Origin: Alphaproteobacteria bacterium
Lineage (GTDB): Bacteria > Pseudomonadota > Alphaproteobacteria > Micropepsales > Micropepsaceae
DNA length: 64,000 nucleotides
NCBI GenBank assembly: GCA_016125165.1
Contig: WGMH01000004.1
Coordinates: 329,614 to 393,613, forward strand
Direction: 5' to 3'
In this document: piece after piece, positions 1 through 7,920 of the stretch
Numbering within the stretch: the stretch's first letter is position 1
Layout: every line of letters begins with the position of its first letter
Made by a program: the position numbers and the translations under genes
The notes under the pieces: model-generated
Told to the model about the DNA's origin: nothing
Databases searched by the model: none
The model's input: the letters and a program-made list of their open reading frames with translations, nothing else

Positions 1-784
1 CGGGCATGGCGCGGCTGGCGCCTTCGAGCTGGCTCATGCTCCCCTCGGCGAGGCCGCTGATGTAGGAAACCATGCGCGGCGCCCCGAGCCAGATGAAGAA
101 CACGACATTCGCATACTGGTTTTCGAGCAGGGAATGCGTTGTCGACCGTTCGCGGAAGAGACTCAAATTGTGGCGTAGATCACTGTCGCCCACGCGTTCC
201 GGCATCGCGAAATCCTCAAACCACTCCGCGGAGCCTTCCGTCCACCATCGTGAATCCGAGCGCGCGGCCTTGGCGGGCCAATTGTTGTATTGCACACAAT
301 GAAACATCTCATGTGTCAGCGAGCGCGCAAGCACGCCCAGATCCGTTGATGCCGAATCATAGATCATGATGGCGCAGTCGCTCACTCCGTCAGAGCGAGC
401 GTTGGTCTCGGCCCGCGCGCCACCGGCATGGTCATTGACGATGACCATGTGAACCGTGTCCTGCAGGCGCGCGCCGGGAATTCGGCGCAAGCCCGAGCCC
501 ACTGCGTTTGCGACTTCGCCGATCATATGGCGGATTTCGCCAAGCCTGTGGTCGGAGAGACCGCCTGCCGCTTCATTCTCAAGAAGCAGTGTCAACTGGG
601 ACCGGCGCGCGCCCCAGTCGATGACCGTGCGATGAATGGGGCTGCAAGTGCCGTCCGGGAATCGTTCGAAGCCCCAGTCGATGGTTTCGCAATATTCTGC
701 ACGGGCAGGACCGACGCCCATCAACACGAAAAACAGCAAAGCAAATGCCGCCCAAACTGGGCGAACCTTCGACACCGTGCCCAT
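1..784 (-). CDS. Secreted gluzincin-like metalloprotease (partial, runs off left edge)
   Basis: The reading frame starts at an ATG at 784 and is still open at position 1, giving about 261 residues without the C-terminus. Residues 1-29 are a clear Sec signal peptide ending in PARA, so the protein is exported. A zinc-binding HEMFH motif (HExxH) lies at residues 158-162 and is followed by EGSAEWF at 183-189, where the Glu would be the third zinc ligand. This spacing and the Trp/Glu-rich context are typical of gluzincins of the peptidase MA-like type. Cysteines near residues 31, 47 and 137 could form disulfides in the periplasm. Substrate cannot be predicted. There is no operon partner in the window; the next gene to the right, a dioxygenase on the same strand, ends 455 bases away. 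Confidence 0.75.
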   Translation of the reverse strand, partial: MGTVSKVRPVWAAFALLFFVLMGVGPARAEYCETIDWGFERFPDGTCSPIHRTVIDWGARRSQLTLLLENEAAGGLSDHRLGEIRHMIGEVANAVGSGLRRIPGARLQDTVHMVIVNDHAGGARAETNARSDGVSDCAIMIYDSASTDLGVLARSLTHEMFHCVQYNNWPAKAARSDSRWWTEGSAEWFEDFAMPERVGDSDLRHNLSLFRERSTTHSLLENQYANVVFFIWLGAPRMVSYISGLAEGSMSQLEGASRAMP

Positions 785-1239
785 GCAAGTCCCCGCAACG
801 ATTTGCGCGAATGTAACATAGACCAGCCGTTCGGCATGGTGGTCTTCGGGCAACTCCACATCGCAGGGAATGCCTGCATCCGATCTGACATCCGCGCGAA
901 GCAGAGGATACACGCGGAGCTTCGGAGCGGAAATTATCCACGCATGACAAATGCCGCGCTGCAAATGTCTCTTTCTATTTCAATGCTTTAGTCGTTTTCC
1001 AGAAATCGCCTGTTTCGTGGGGGGAGGGAGGGGGCCGCCCTTTTGGTCAATTCTACAGCTGCAACACATACCGGTGTCAGAAGGTCCTTATGTCGGCAAG
1101 CTGGTGGCGACATTCAAGAGGCAACAACACATGAGCCGCCAAAGCGATCTCGTGGATCGCGCCGCGATGCCCCCTGCAAGACAGGTGTCCGCCCGCCGGC
1201 GCAAAACGCCCGCGTGGTTCCGGGACCCTGATGATGGGT
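785..1239. other. Intergenic region, no gene seen
   Basis: This 455-base gap lies between the protease start and the dioxygenase stop. Short open frames occur on both strands but none has a recognisable product or a convincing ribosome binding site. It holds one copy of a dispersed repeat with a G-rich tract at about 979-1035. The protease promoter should lie at the left side of the gap. Confidence 0.6.
979..1035 (+). repeat. Dispersed repeat, copy 1 (G-rich)
   Basis: The block starts TTCAATGC, continues with TTAGTCG and TTCCAGAAATCG, and ends in a G-tract with the pattern GGGGAGGGAGGGGG. A second copy in the same orientation is at 36469-36523. Weaker similarity continues about 35 bases to the right (CAATTC, CTGCA and CAC in the same order in both). 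The G-tract could form a G-quadruplex. Its function is unknown. Confidence 0.65.
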
Positions 1240-2130
1240 TTATCCGAACTGGTTTTCCTGCGCAGCGCGGGTAAGCGCGAGTTTGGCGCTCGAAGGTCCT
1301 TCTTCGCGGTAACCCTGCCATTTGTCACGCCATGCAAGCTTGGCGAAGCGTTCGCCATGCGGCGCGATTTCCTCGTCAGTGAGATCGCCAAAGTCTTCTG
1401 CTGGCATCACGAAGCTGCGGCAGTAGATGGTGGCATAACTGACGCGCGTGCCGTCGCTCGTCTTTGGCAATGCGCCATGCCAGGTGTTGCCGTGAAAGAC
1501 GCAAAGCGAACCCGGCTTGGCGATGATCGGTACGACGATATCGTCACTGCCCTGCCCGCCGATGCATTTCGGCTGCTCGGCCAGCGTGGGATGGCGGCAG
1601 AGCTTGTGGCTGCCAGGCACCATGAAGAGCGCGCCGTTCTCGCGCGTGTAGTCGCTCAAGACCCAGGTGACATTGCACACCATGCCCCACGGCGGCAGCG
1701 GCGGCGGCACGGAAAGCGTGTCGCAATGCATGAAGACAGGATTGATCTTGCCCGCCTTGAGAATGGAGCTGCTCTGATAGATGCGCAGCGACGAGCCCAG
1801 AATGTAGGACGCCAGAGCATATCCTGCCGGTGAGACGGTGGCTTCGCGGAACAGCGGGTCGCGCTTGACGGTGTGAAAGAGATGTTCGCCGTCCACCGCG
1901 CGCGCCTGATTGGAATTGTAATCGGCGATGCTGCTGTCGGTGCCCTTGGTGTGACGCCAGATGGCATCCGCCAGTTTGTCGGCGAATCCGGCCGGCGCGG
2001 CCAGTTCGGGCGGCACCACGGTGAAGCCAAAGGTATCAAGTTCCGCCACATGGGATTCCAGCCCCAAGCGGCGGATTTCACGGTAGTTGTCGTTGACACC
2101 CTGGCTGGTGGGCCACGCGCCGATTTCCAT
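1240..2130 (-). CDS. Phytanoyl-CoA dioxygenase (PhyH) family protein, paralog 1
   Basis: This is a 296-residue Fe(II)/2-oxoglutarate oxygenase of the PhyH family, expected to hydroxylate an acyl or amide substrate in the cytoplasm. The iron ligands can be read as H135 and D137 (HCD) and H218 (NTWHG), with R229 as the likely 2-oxoglutarate contact. The start at 2130 is chosen because the protein then begins MEIGAW like its two paralogs at 14452 and 26896, and because AGGAG precedes the ATG. The frame is open further upstream, but that extension looks unlike protein. It is divergent from the thiolase-like gene, with a 130-base gap holding both promoters. Which substrate it uses is not visible. 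Confidence 0.85.
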   Translation of the reverse strand: MEIGAWPTSQGVNDNYREIRRLGLESHVAELDTFGFTVVPPELAAPAGFADKLADAIWRHTKGTDSSIADYNSNQARAVDGEHLFHTVKRDPLFREATVSPAGYALASYILGSSLRIYQSSSILKAGKINPVFMHCDTLSVPPPLPPWGMVCNVTWVLSDYTRENGALFMVPGSHKLCRHPTLAEQPKCIGGQGSDDIVVPIIAKPGSLCVFHGNTWHGALPKTSDGTRVSYATIYCRSFVMPAEDFGDLTDEEIAPHGERFAKLAWRDKWQGYREEGPSSAKLALTRAAQENQFG

Positions 2131-2260
2131 TGGTCTGCTCCTGCGGATTCCGCGCTTGAAAGACCCGCGAAGCCCCCCATTTCCACTATCACAGTAGCGG
2201 AATTCGCACCGTCGGGTGTCCGCTTGTTCAAACCACAACGCACACGCCAAGGATATTTTC

Positions 2261-3439
2261 ATGAGCGGCAAAGCCCTCGTTGCCGGAGTCGGCATGATCC
2301 CCTTTACGAAGCCGGGCCAGAGCGAAAGCTATGAGGTGATGGGCGCGAAGGCCGCGCACGCCGCGCTGAGCGACGCAGGGATCGGATATCCCAAGGTGCA
2401 GCAGGCCTATGTCGGCTATGTTTATGGCGATTCCACCTGCGGGCAGGCGGCACTCTATCCGGTGGGGTTGACGGGCATTCCCATCATCAACGTGAACAAC
2501 AATTGTTCGACCGGCTCGACGGCGCTGTTTCTGGCGCGGCAGGCGGTGGAATCCGGCATGGTGGACTGTGCGCTGGCGCTGGGCTTCGAGCAGATGAACC
2601 CCGGCGCGATCGGCGCGGTGTTTGCCGACCGTGTGTCACCGCTGGAGCAACACAACCAGACGATGACGCGCGCGCAGGGCTTCGACGACGTTGCGCCGAG
2701 CGCCGCGCAACTGTTCGGCGGCGCGGGACGCGAATATGCCGAGATCAATGGCACACGCACGGAGACCTTCGCGAAAATTTCGGAGAAGGCGCGCAAGCAC
2801 GCCGCCAACAATCCGTTCGCGATTTTTCGCGATCCGCTCAGCGTGGACGAGGTCATGGCCTCCAAGCACATCTACGGGCCGCTGACACGCTTTCAATGCT
2901 GCCCGCCCACCTGCGGCGCAGCGGCGGCGGTGATCGTATCCGAAGCCTTCGCGAAGAAACATGGCATCAAGGGAATCGAGATCGTGGCGCAGGCCATGAC
3001 CACCGACGGGCCGAATGCCTTCGCGCGCGATTCCATGATCGATGTCGTGGGTTACGGCATGGCGCGGCAAGCGGCCGATGCCGTGTATGAGGCCGCGGGC
3101 CTTGGGCCTTACGACTGCGATGTGGTGGAGCTGCACGATTGCTTCACCGCCAACGAGCTTCTGACGTATGAGGCGATCCGCCTGACGCCCGAAGGCACGG
3201 CGGAGAAGTTCATCTGGGACGGCGACAATTCCTATGGCGGGCGCATCGTCACCAACCCATCGGGCGGCCTGCTCTCCAAAGGCCATCCGCTCGGCGCCAC
3301 CGGACTTGCGCAATGCACCGAACTGGTCTGGCAATTGCGCGGTCAGGCCGGAAAGCGGCAGGTGGAAGGCGCGAGCGTCGCACTTCAGCACAATCTTGGC
3401 CTTGGCGGTGCCTGCGTTGTGACGATGTACAAGGCCTGA
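2261..3439 (+). CDS. Thiolase-like protein (SCP2-thiolase / acetyl-CoA acetyltransferase family)
   Basis: The protein has 392 residues, the normal length for a thiolase-fold enzyme. C82 in NNNCSTGSTAL is the nucleophile position, H342 in GHPLGATG is the His of the second active-site loop, and C385 in GGACVV is the second Cys. The pattern resembles the SCP2-thiolase or lipid-transfer subgroup, which includes both true 3-ketoacyl-CoA thiolases and less well understood members. It probably makes the last, chain-shortening step for acyl-CoAs produced by the dehydrogenases and hydratases nearby. The start at 2261 is preceded by AAGGA at 8 bases. A strong hairpin follows the stop. Confidence 0.85.
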   Translation: MSGKALVAGVGMIPFTKPGQSESYEVMGAKAAHAALSDAGIGYPKVQQAYVGYVYGDSTCGQAALYPVGLTGIPIINVNNNCSTGSTALFLARQAVESGMVDCALALGFEQMNPGAIGAVFADRVSPLEQHNQTMTRAQGFDDVAPSAAQLFGGAGREYAEINGTRTETFAKISEKARKHAANNPFAIFRDPLSVDEVMASKHIYGPLTRFQCCPPTCGAAAAVIVSEAFAKKHGIKGIEIVAQAMTTDGPNAFARDSMIDVVGYGMARQAADAVYEAAGLGPYDCDVVELHDCFTANELLTYEAIRLTPEGTAEKFIWDGDNSYGGRIVTNPSGGLLSKGHPLGATGLAQCTELVWQLRGQAGKRQVEGASVALQHNLGLGGACVVTMYKA

Positions 3440-3459
3440 TGCAGAAGTCCGCCTGCAAA

Positions 3460-3489
3460 TGTCATGGCCCGCGAATGCGGGCCATGACA
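3460..3489. terminator. Bidirectional hairpin between convergent genes
   Basis: Thirteen-base arms (TGTCATGGCCCGC and its exact complement) enclose a GAAT loop. It sits 20 bases after the thiolase stop and 46 bases from the stop of the convergent acyl-CoA ligase gene. There is no long T-run on either strand, so it may act as an RNA-stabilising or Rho-assisted end rather than a classic intrinsic terminator. Confidence 0.6.
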
Positions 3490-3535
3490 ACCGGGTTTGT
3501 GATCTCAAACCGCTAACCTGTGACGGCGGTGAATC

Positions 3536-5134
3536 TCAATTCACCTGACGGTCGCGGCCTTCCCAATAGGGCTTGCGCAGTTCGCGCTTGAGCACCTTGC
3601 CGGTTCCATTGCGTGGAAGCGCTTCCACAAAGTCGATGGACTTCGGCACCTTGTATCCGGCGATGCGCGTGCGCGCGAAATCGATGATCGCGTTCGCGTC
3701 GGGCTTGCTGCCGGGTTTCAGAACAATCACGGCCTTCACCGCCTCGCCCCATTTGTCATCCGGCACCGCAATCACGGCGATCTCCGCAACGGAGGGATGG
3801 CCATAGATCGCGCTTTCCACTTCGGCCGGATAGATGTTTTCGCCGCCCGAGACGATCATGTCCTTCACGCGGTCCTGCACATAGACGTAGCCGTCTTCAT
3901 CCATATAGCCGGCATCGCCCGTGCGCACCCATCCATCATCGGTGAGCGTGGCAGCCGTTGCCTCCGCAAGGTTCCAGTAACCGTTCATGCGCGTGGGCGA
4001 ATGTATCCAGATTTCACCCTCCATGCCCGGCGCCAGTGTGCGGCCCTCGGAATCGCGGACTTCTATCCTGGCGCCGGTGACCGCACGCCCGGCCGACCGC
4101 ATGCGCGTGTTGCCGCTGAAGGAATGATCCTCGGCCGGCAGGTAGGTGACGGCGCCGGCCGTCTCCGTCATGCCGTAAAGCTGGATGAAACCGCACTGGA
4201 ACACTTCCACTGCTTCGCGCAGAAGATCGAGCGGAATCGGCGAGGCTCCGTAAAGAAGATATTTGATCGACGAGAAATCCGTTTCGCGGCATTTGGGATG
4301 CTGCAGCAATTGCTGGATCGCCGCGGGCACCAGCACGAGCTTTGAAACACGGTCACGGCGGATTGTCTCCAGAACTTCTCCCGGTTCGAACTGCGTGAGG
4401 ATGATGTTTCGCGCGCCGTTGTAGTAGCCGACAACGCCCCAGCCCGTGCCGGAGATGTGAAAGGCCGGCATGGTGACGAGACTGACATCCTTGGCATCCC
4501 AATCGTTCCAAAGCAGTTGCGGATCATACTGATCCTTCATGATCGCGCGGCTGCGATCATGCGCATAGAACGAGTAGTGCGAAAGCTGCACGCCTTTGGG
4601 ATGGCCCGTGGTGCCGCTGGTGTACATCTGAACGATGGTATCGGCGGGGTTGCCGCGATAACCAGTATCGGCGGCGCTCTGCTGTGCAAGCCATTGATCG
4701 TAATTTGGCCAGCCTTCCGCCGCGCCATCGGTGACGATGACCTTGATGTCCTTCTTCAGGTCGGCAAGCACCGATTTGAGAAGACCGGCGAAACGTTCGC
4801 CGATAAAGATTACATCGGCGCCGCAATCGTTGAGGATGTAGGCGATTTCCGGCGGCGCGAGACGCCAGTTCACCGACACGAGCACACCACCCATCTTGGC
4901 AGTGCCGAACAGGATCTCGAAATAGCGATCCGAATTCTGGTCCAGCGCGGCGACGCGGCTGCCCGGCTTCAGACCCAGCCCGATCAGGCCGTTGGCAACG
5001 CGCGAACACCGCTCATCCCAAGCGCCATAGGTGGTGACGCGATCGCCATCGACAACCGCGACGGAGTCCGGTCGGTTCGCGGCGTGATAGCGCGGCACAT
5101 CGGCAAGGGTTTCGATCTCGGGGATATAGGTCAA
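3536..5134 (-). CDS. Acyl-CoA synthetase (AMP-dependent ligase) 1
   Basis: This 532-residue member of the ANL adenylating family activates a carboxylic acid to its acyl-CoA through an acyl-adenylate. The P-loop motif YTSGTTGHPKG is at residues 171-181. The central adenylate motif shows as WVRTGD with the hinge region VQDRVKDMIVSGGENIYP, and the C-terminal catalytic lysine is in NGTGK (K513). The start codon is TTG at 5134, preceded by GAGGA at 6 bases. It lies 39 bases downstream of the ECF sigma gene on the same strand and may be co-transcribed with it. Fatty or aromatic acids are both possible substrates. Confidence 0.87.
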   Translation of the reverse strand: MTYIPEIETLADVPRYHAANRPDSVAVVDGDRVTTYGAWDERCSRVANGLIGLGLKPGSRVAALDQNSDRYFEILFGTAKMGGVLVSVNWRLAPPEIAYILNDCGADVIFIGERFAGLLKSVLADLKKDIKVIVTDGAAEGWPNYDQWLAQQSAADTGYRGNPADTIVQMYTSGTTGHPKGVQLSHYSFYAHDRSRAIMKDQYDPQLLWNDWDAKDVSLVTMPAFHISGTGWGVVGYYNGARNIILTQFEPGEVLETIRRDRVSKLVLVPAAIQQLLQHPKCRETDFSSIKYLLYGASPIPLDLLREAVEVFQCGFIQLYGMTETAGAVTYLPAEDHSFSGNTRMRSAGRAVTGARIEVRDSEGRTLAPGMEGEIWIHSPTRMNGYWNLAEATAATLTDDGWVRTGDAGYMDEDGYVYVQDRVKDMIVSGGENIYPAEVESAIYGHPSVAEIAVIAVPDDKWGEAVKAVIVLKPGSKPDANAIIDFARTRIAGYKVPKSIDFVEALPRNGTGKVLKRELRKPYWEGRDRQVN

Positions 5135-5173
5135 GGCGTCCTCACAACAGGCTTGTTGTTGTTATTGCGATTT

Positions 5174-5842
5174 CTATTCCGCCGCCATGGCCATGGGATC
5201 GAGCCGCCGTTCGGATTTGCATGCGGCCGGAACAATCGAGGCCAGGACATCGAACGCGCTGTCGCCTTCGGCGAGCCTGTTGCGGCAAATCTGTTTGCCC
5301 TTGCCGACATGCTTTTCGATGGTGCTTACGGAGAGCTGCATCTGCTGCGACATCTCCTTGTAGGAGAGTTCGTCCACGACACGCAGCGTGAAGGCTTCGC
5401 GGCAGCGATGCGGCATGCCATCCATCAGCTGGCGGCAGGCCGCGGCCTCTTCGGACGCGATCATCTGTTCCTCAGCCGTCGCCGTGCGGCGGGACAGGAC
5501 GTCATCGAGCGCGGTGCGCATGGCATCGGAATTGCGCAACCGGTCGTTGCGAATGTGATTGAGGGCGAGATTGCGCGCGGCCTTGAAAAGAACGGCGCGC
5601 GGCGAATTCACACCACCCTGCTCCAGCGCCCGCCAAACGCGGATGAATGTCTCCTGCACAATGTCCTCGGCCTCACTGCGGTTGCGGACAATACGGTTGA
5701 CGAAAAGCCGGAGCGCCGCGGCTTCCTGACGATAGAGCGTCTCCAAAGTTCCGCGAATCCGGGGCGCAGGCTCGTGGTCCTGGCTGGAATTCGAATCGGG
5801 CAGAGACAGCGCGCTGCCGATTCCAGAGTGCTCAAGCCACAT
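5174..5842 (-). CDS. ECF-type RNA polymerase sigma factor 1
   Basis: A 222-residue sigma-70 family protein. Region 2 is visible as EAEDIVQETFIRVWRAL at about residues 56-72. Region 4 has the helix-turn-helix segment ELSYKEMSQQMQLSVSTIEKH near residue 165. It has an N-terminal extension of about 30 residues and a C-terminal tail of about 30. No FecR or other anti-sigma gene is adjacent. Its neighbours are an acyl-CoA ligase downstream and a divergent TetR gene upstream, which suggests control of the catabolic genes. GGGAGAGG precedes the ATG at 5842. Confidence 0.85.
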   Translation of the reverse strand: MWLEHSGIGSALSLPDSNSSQDHEPAPRIRGTLETLYRQEAAALRLFVNRIVRNRSEAEDIVQETFIRVWRALEQGGVNSPRAVLFKAARNLALNHIRNDRLRNSDAMRTALDDVLSRRTATAEEQMIASEEAAACRQLMDGMPHRCREAFTLRVVDELSYKEMSQQMQLSVSTIEKHVGKGKQICRNRLAEGDSAFDVLASIVPAACKSERRLDPMAMAAE

Positions 5843-5957
5843 CGCCCTCTCCCTTGGCTCGACTCGACCGTTCCTGCTTTCCCGAGGTGCCGAAGCCAGT
5901 TTTTTCTGGCTTTCCGCCCGCTCAGCAGGTAATTTGACCCCTAGGTAAATCTCTCTA

Positions 5958-5969
5958 CCGACTGGTCGG
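5958..5969. promoter_or_regulatory. Candidate TetR operator palindrome
   Basis: CCGACTGGTCGG is a perfect dyad with 5-base arms around TG. It lies in the 194-base gap between the divergent sigma gene and the TetR gene, where an autoregulated TetR operator would be expected. The sequence resembles operators of TetR repressors of fatty-acid metabolism, but no second copy was seen in the window. Confidence 0.35.
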
Positions 5970-6054
5970 AAATATTCCCGTCAAGACGGATGAGAGTCAA
6001 GGGGTACACTCCCGCGCGCAGCCGGATGCGTTCGGGTTGGGGGATGGAAAGCGG

Positions 6055-6708
6055 ATGAGTGAAGCAGCGGAGCGGCCAAAAGCAGCCAAGGCGTCCCGAC
6101 GCGCCTGGAGCGGCGCCATTCAGGGCCGTAGCGAACAATTCGAATTAAAGCGTCAGGTGGTGCTGCGCACGGCGGCGCGGGTGTTCAGCGAGCGGGGGTT
6201 TCACCAGACAACACTCGTGGATATTGCCGACGAGCTGCATATCTCCAAGCCGACGCTCTATCACTACTTCCGGAGCAAGGACGAGATTCTGCTGGAAGTG
6301 CAGCAAATGGCCATCGCGCAGATCATCGATGTGCCACTGGAGCCCGAATCCGGCCACAGCACGGGCCTGCAGCAACTGAAGGAATTCGTGAGCCGCTACA
6401 TCTCCATGATCGTGGACGATTTCGGTACCTGCCTGATAATGACCGGCGTGCTGCCGCTGCAGCCCGAAAATCGCCTGATCGTGCGCAAAGGCAGCAAGGA
6501 CATCGAAAAGATGATGCGCGAAATCCTGCGCCGCGGGGTGGCGGACGGCTCGATAGCGCCCTGTGACCCCAAGATCACAGCCATGCTGTTTTTCGGCGCC
6601 ATGAACTGGGTACCTTACTGGTATCGCACGAGCGGCGAGATTGCGGTCGATGGGCTGGTGCAAAGAACCCTCGACTTCGTGCTGACCGGGCTGGAACCGC
6701 GGACATAG
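6055..6708 (+). CDS. TetR/AcrR family transcriptional regulator 1
   Basis: A 217-residue regulator. The N-terminal DNA-binding domain contains TTLVDIADELHISKPTLYHYF, the usual TetR helix-turn-helix, and the C-terminal part would bind a ligand, often an acyl-CoA in such neighbourhoods. It is paralogous to the regulator at 23644: both begin with a basic stretch, then FELKRQ(V/A)VL. The gene leads a rightward run of two acyl-CoA dehydrogenases and a hydratase and probably represses them. An alternative in-frame ATG lies at 6037; 6055 is preferred because GGAAAG precedes it, but the choice is weak. Confidence 0.82.
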   Translation: MSEAAERPKAAKASRRAWSGAIQGRSEQFELKRQVVLRTAARVFSERGFHQTTLVDIADELHISKPTLYHYFRSKDEILLEVQQMAIAQIIDVPLEPESGHSTGLQQLKEFVSRYISMIVDDFGTCLIMTGVLPLQPENRLIVRKGSKDIEKMMREILRRGVADGSIAPCDPKITAMLFFGAMNWVPYWYRTSGEIAVDGLVQRTLDFVLTGLEPRT

Positions 6709-6777
6709 CGGAATTTCCCGGTTTCCGGTGTCTGTCCCGAAGGGTTTTGGGCCCAAAGAAATTGCGAAAGCGCAGGG

Positions 6778-7920
6778 ATGATCCGTTCACGCCATTACAC
6801 ACCCGCACATGAAGCATTCCGCACGACCGTGCGCCGCTTCATGGAGCGCGAATGCGCGCCCCATTTCCGCGATTGGCAGGCCGACGGAAAGACACCACGC
6901 GAACTGTGGCTGAAGGCCGGCGAAGCGGGCCTGCTCTGCACCAAGGTGAGCCCGGAATATGGCGGCGGCGGTGGCGACCTCTATCACAATCTCATCATCA
7001 TCGAGGAACAGACGCGCATCTGCTTCAACGAACTGACGTTCTATCTGCACAGCGACATCATCGCGCCCTACATCGAACTCTATGGCACCGACGATCAGAG
7101 GCAGCGCTTTCTGCCGCGCATGTGCCGCGGCGAACTGGTTGCGGCCATCGCCATGACGGAGCCGGGCGCTGGCAGCGACCTTGCCGGTATCCGCACCACC
7201 GCGCGCGCGGACGGCAATGGCTATCGCCTGAACGGCCAGAAGGTGTTCATCAGCAACGGACAGGTGGGCAATCTCATCTGCGTTGCGGCCAAGACCGATA
7301 CCGAAGCTGGCGCCAAGGGCGTCAGCCTGTTTCTGCTGGAAACCGATGGCGCGGACGGCTTCACGCGCGGCAAGAACCTCAACAAGATCGGCTGCAAGGC
7401 GCAGGACTCCTCGGAACTGTTCTTCGACAACGTCTATGTACCGCCGGAAAACCTGCTTGGCGGTGCCGAGGGGCGCGGCTTTCCGCAATTGATGATGCGC
7501 CTGCCCGAAGAACGGCTGATCATGGCGATGTCGGCCATTGCGAACATGGAGGAAGCGGTGGCCGAGACGGCGCGCTACACGCGCGAGCGCGAGGCTTTTG
7601 GCCAGCACCTGATCGACTTCCAGAACACGCGATTCAAACTGGCCGAATGCAAGACCAAGGCGATGCTGGGCCGCGCCTTTCTGGAACACGCCATCGATGC
7701 GTTCATCGACGGCACCTTCGACACCAATCAGGCCGCGATGATCAAGCTGTGGACGACCGAGCGCCAATACGAGGTGCTGGACGAGTGCCTGCAACTGCAT
7801 GGCGGCTATGGCTATATGACCGAATTCAACATTGCGCGGCGCTATGCCGACTCGCGGCTGGGGCGCATCGCTGGCGGCACCAGCGAGATCATGCGGGAAG
7901 TGATCGGGCGCACGCTATGA
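6778..7920 (+). CDS. Acyl-CoA dehydrogenase 1
   Basis: This 380-residue flavoenzyme would introduce the alpha-beta double bond into an acyl-CoA, passing electrons to ETF. The substrate and FAD loop AIAMTEPGAGSDLAGIRTTA lies at about residues 122-141. The family C-terminal signature reads GGTSEIMREVIGRTL. The position that holds the catalytic Glu in medium-chain enzymes (EGT) is GGT here, as in long-chain and isovaleryl types whose Glu is internal, so a non-medium-chain substrate is likely. The next dehydrogenase overlaps its stop by 4 nt, so the two are translationally coupled and may form a heteromer or act on sequential substrates. Confidence 0.9.
   Translation: MIRSRHYTPAHEAFRTTVRRFMERECAPHFRDWQADGKTPRELWLKAGEAGLLCTKVSPEYGGGGGDLYHNLIIIEEQTRICFNELTFYLHSDIIAPYIELYGTDDQRQRFLPRMCRGELVAAIAMTEPGAGSDLAGIRTTARADGNGYRLNGQKVFISNGQVGNLICVAAKTDTEAGAKGVSLFLLETDGADGFTRGKNLNKIGCKAQDSSELFFDNVYVPPENLLGGAEGRGFPQLMMRLPEERLIMAMSAIANMEEAVAETARYTREREAFGQHLIDFQNTRFKLAECKTKAMLGRAFLEHAIDAFIDGTFDTNQAAMIKLWTTERQYEVLDECLQLHGGYGYMTEFNIARRYADSRLGRIAGGTSEIMREVIGRTL

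Noticed and set aside
4457..5932. A 491-codon open frame on the plus strand opposite the acyl-CoA ligase and sigma genes
   Set aside because: It mirrors the codon pattern of two clear minus-strand genes, has Arg/His/Ala-rich low-complexity translation and no family match; such long antisense frames are common in high-G+C DNA.
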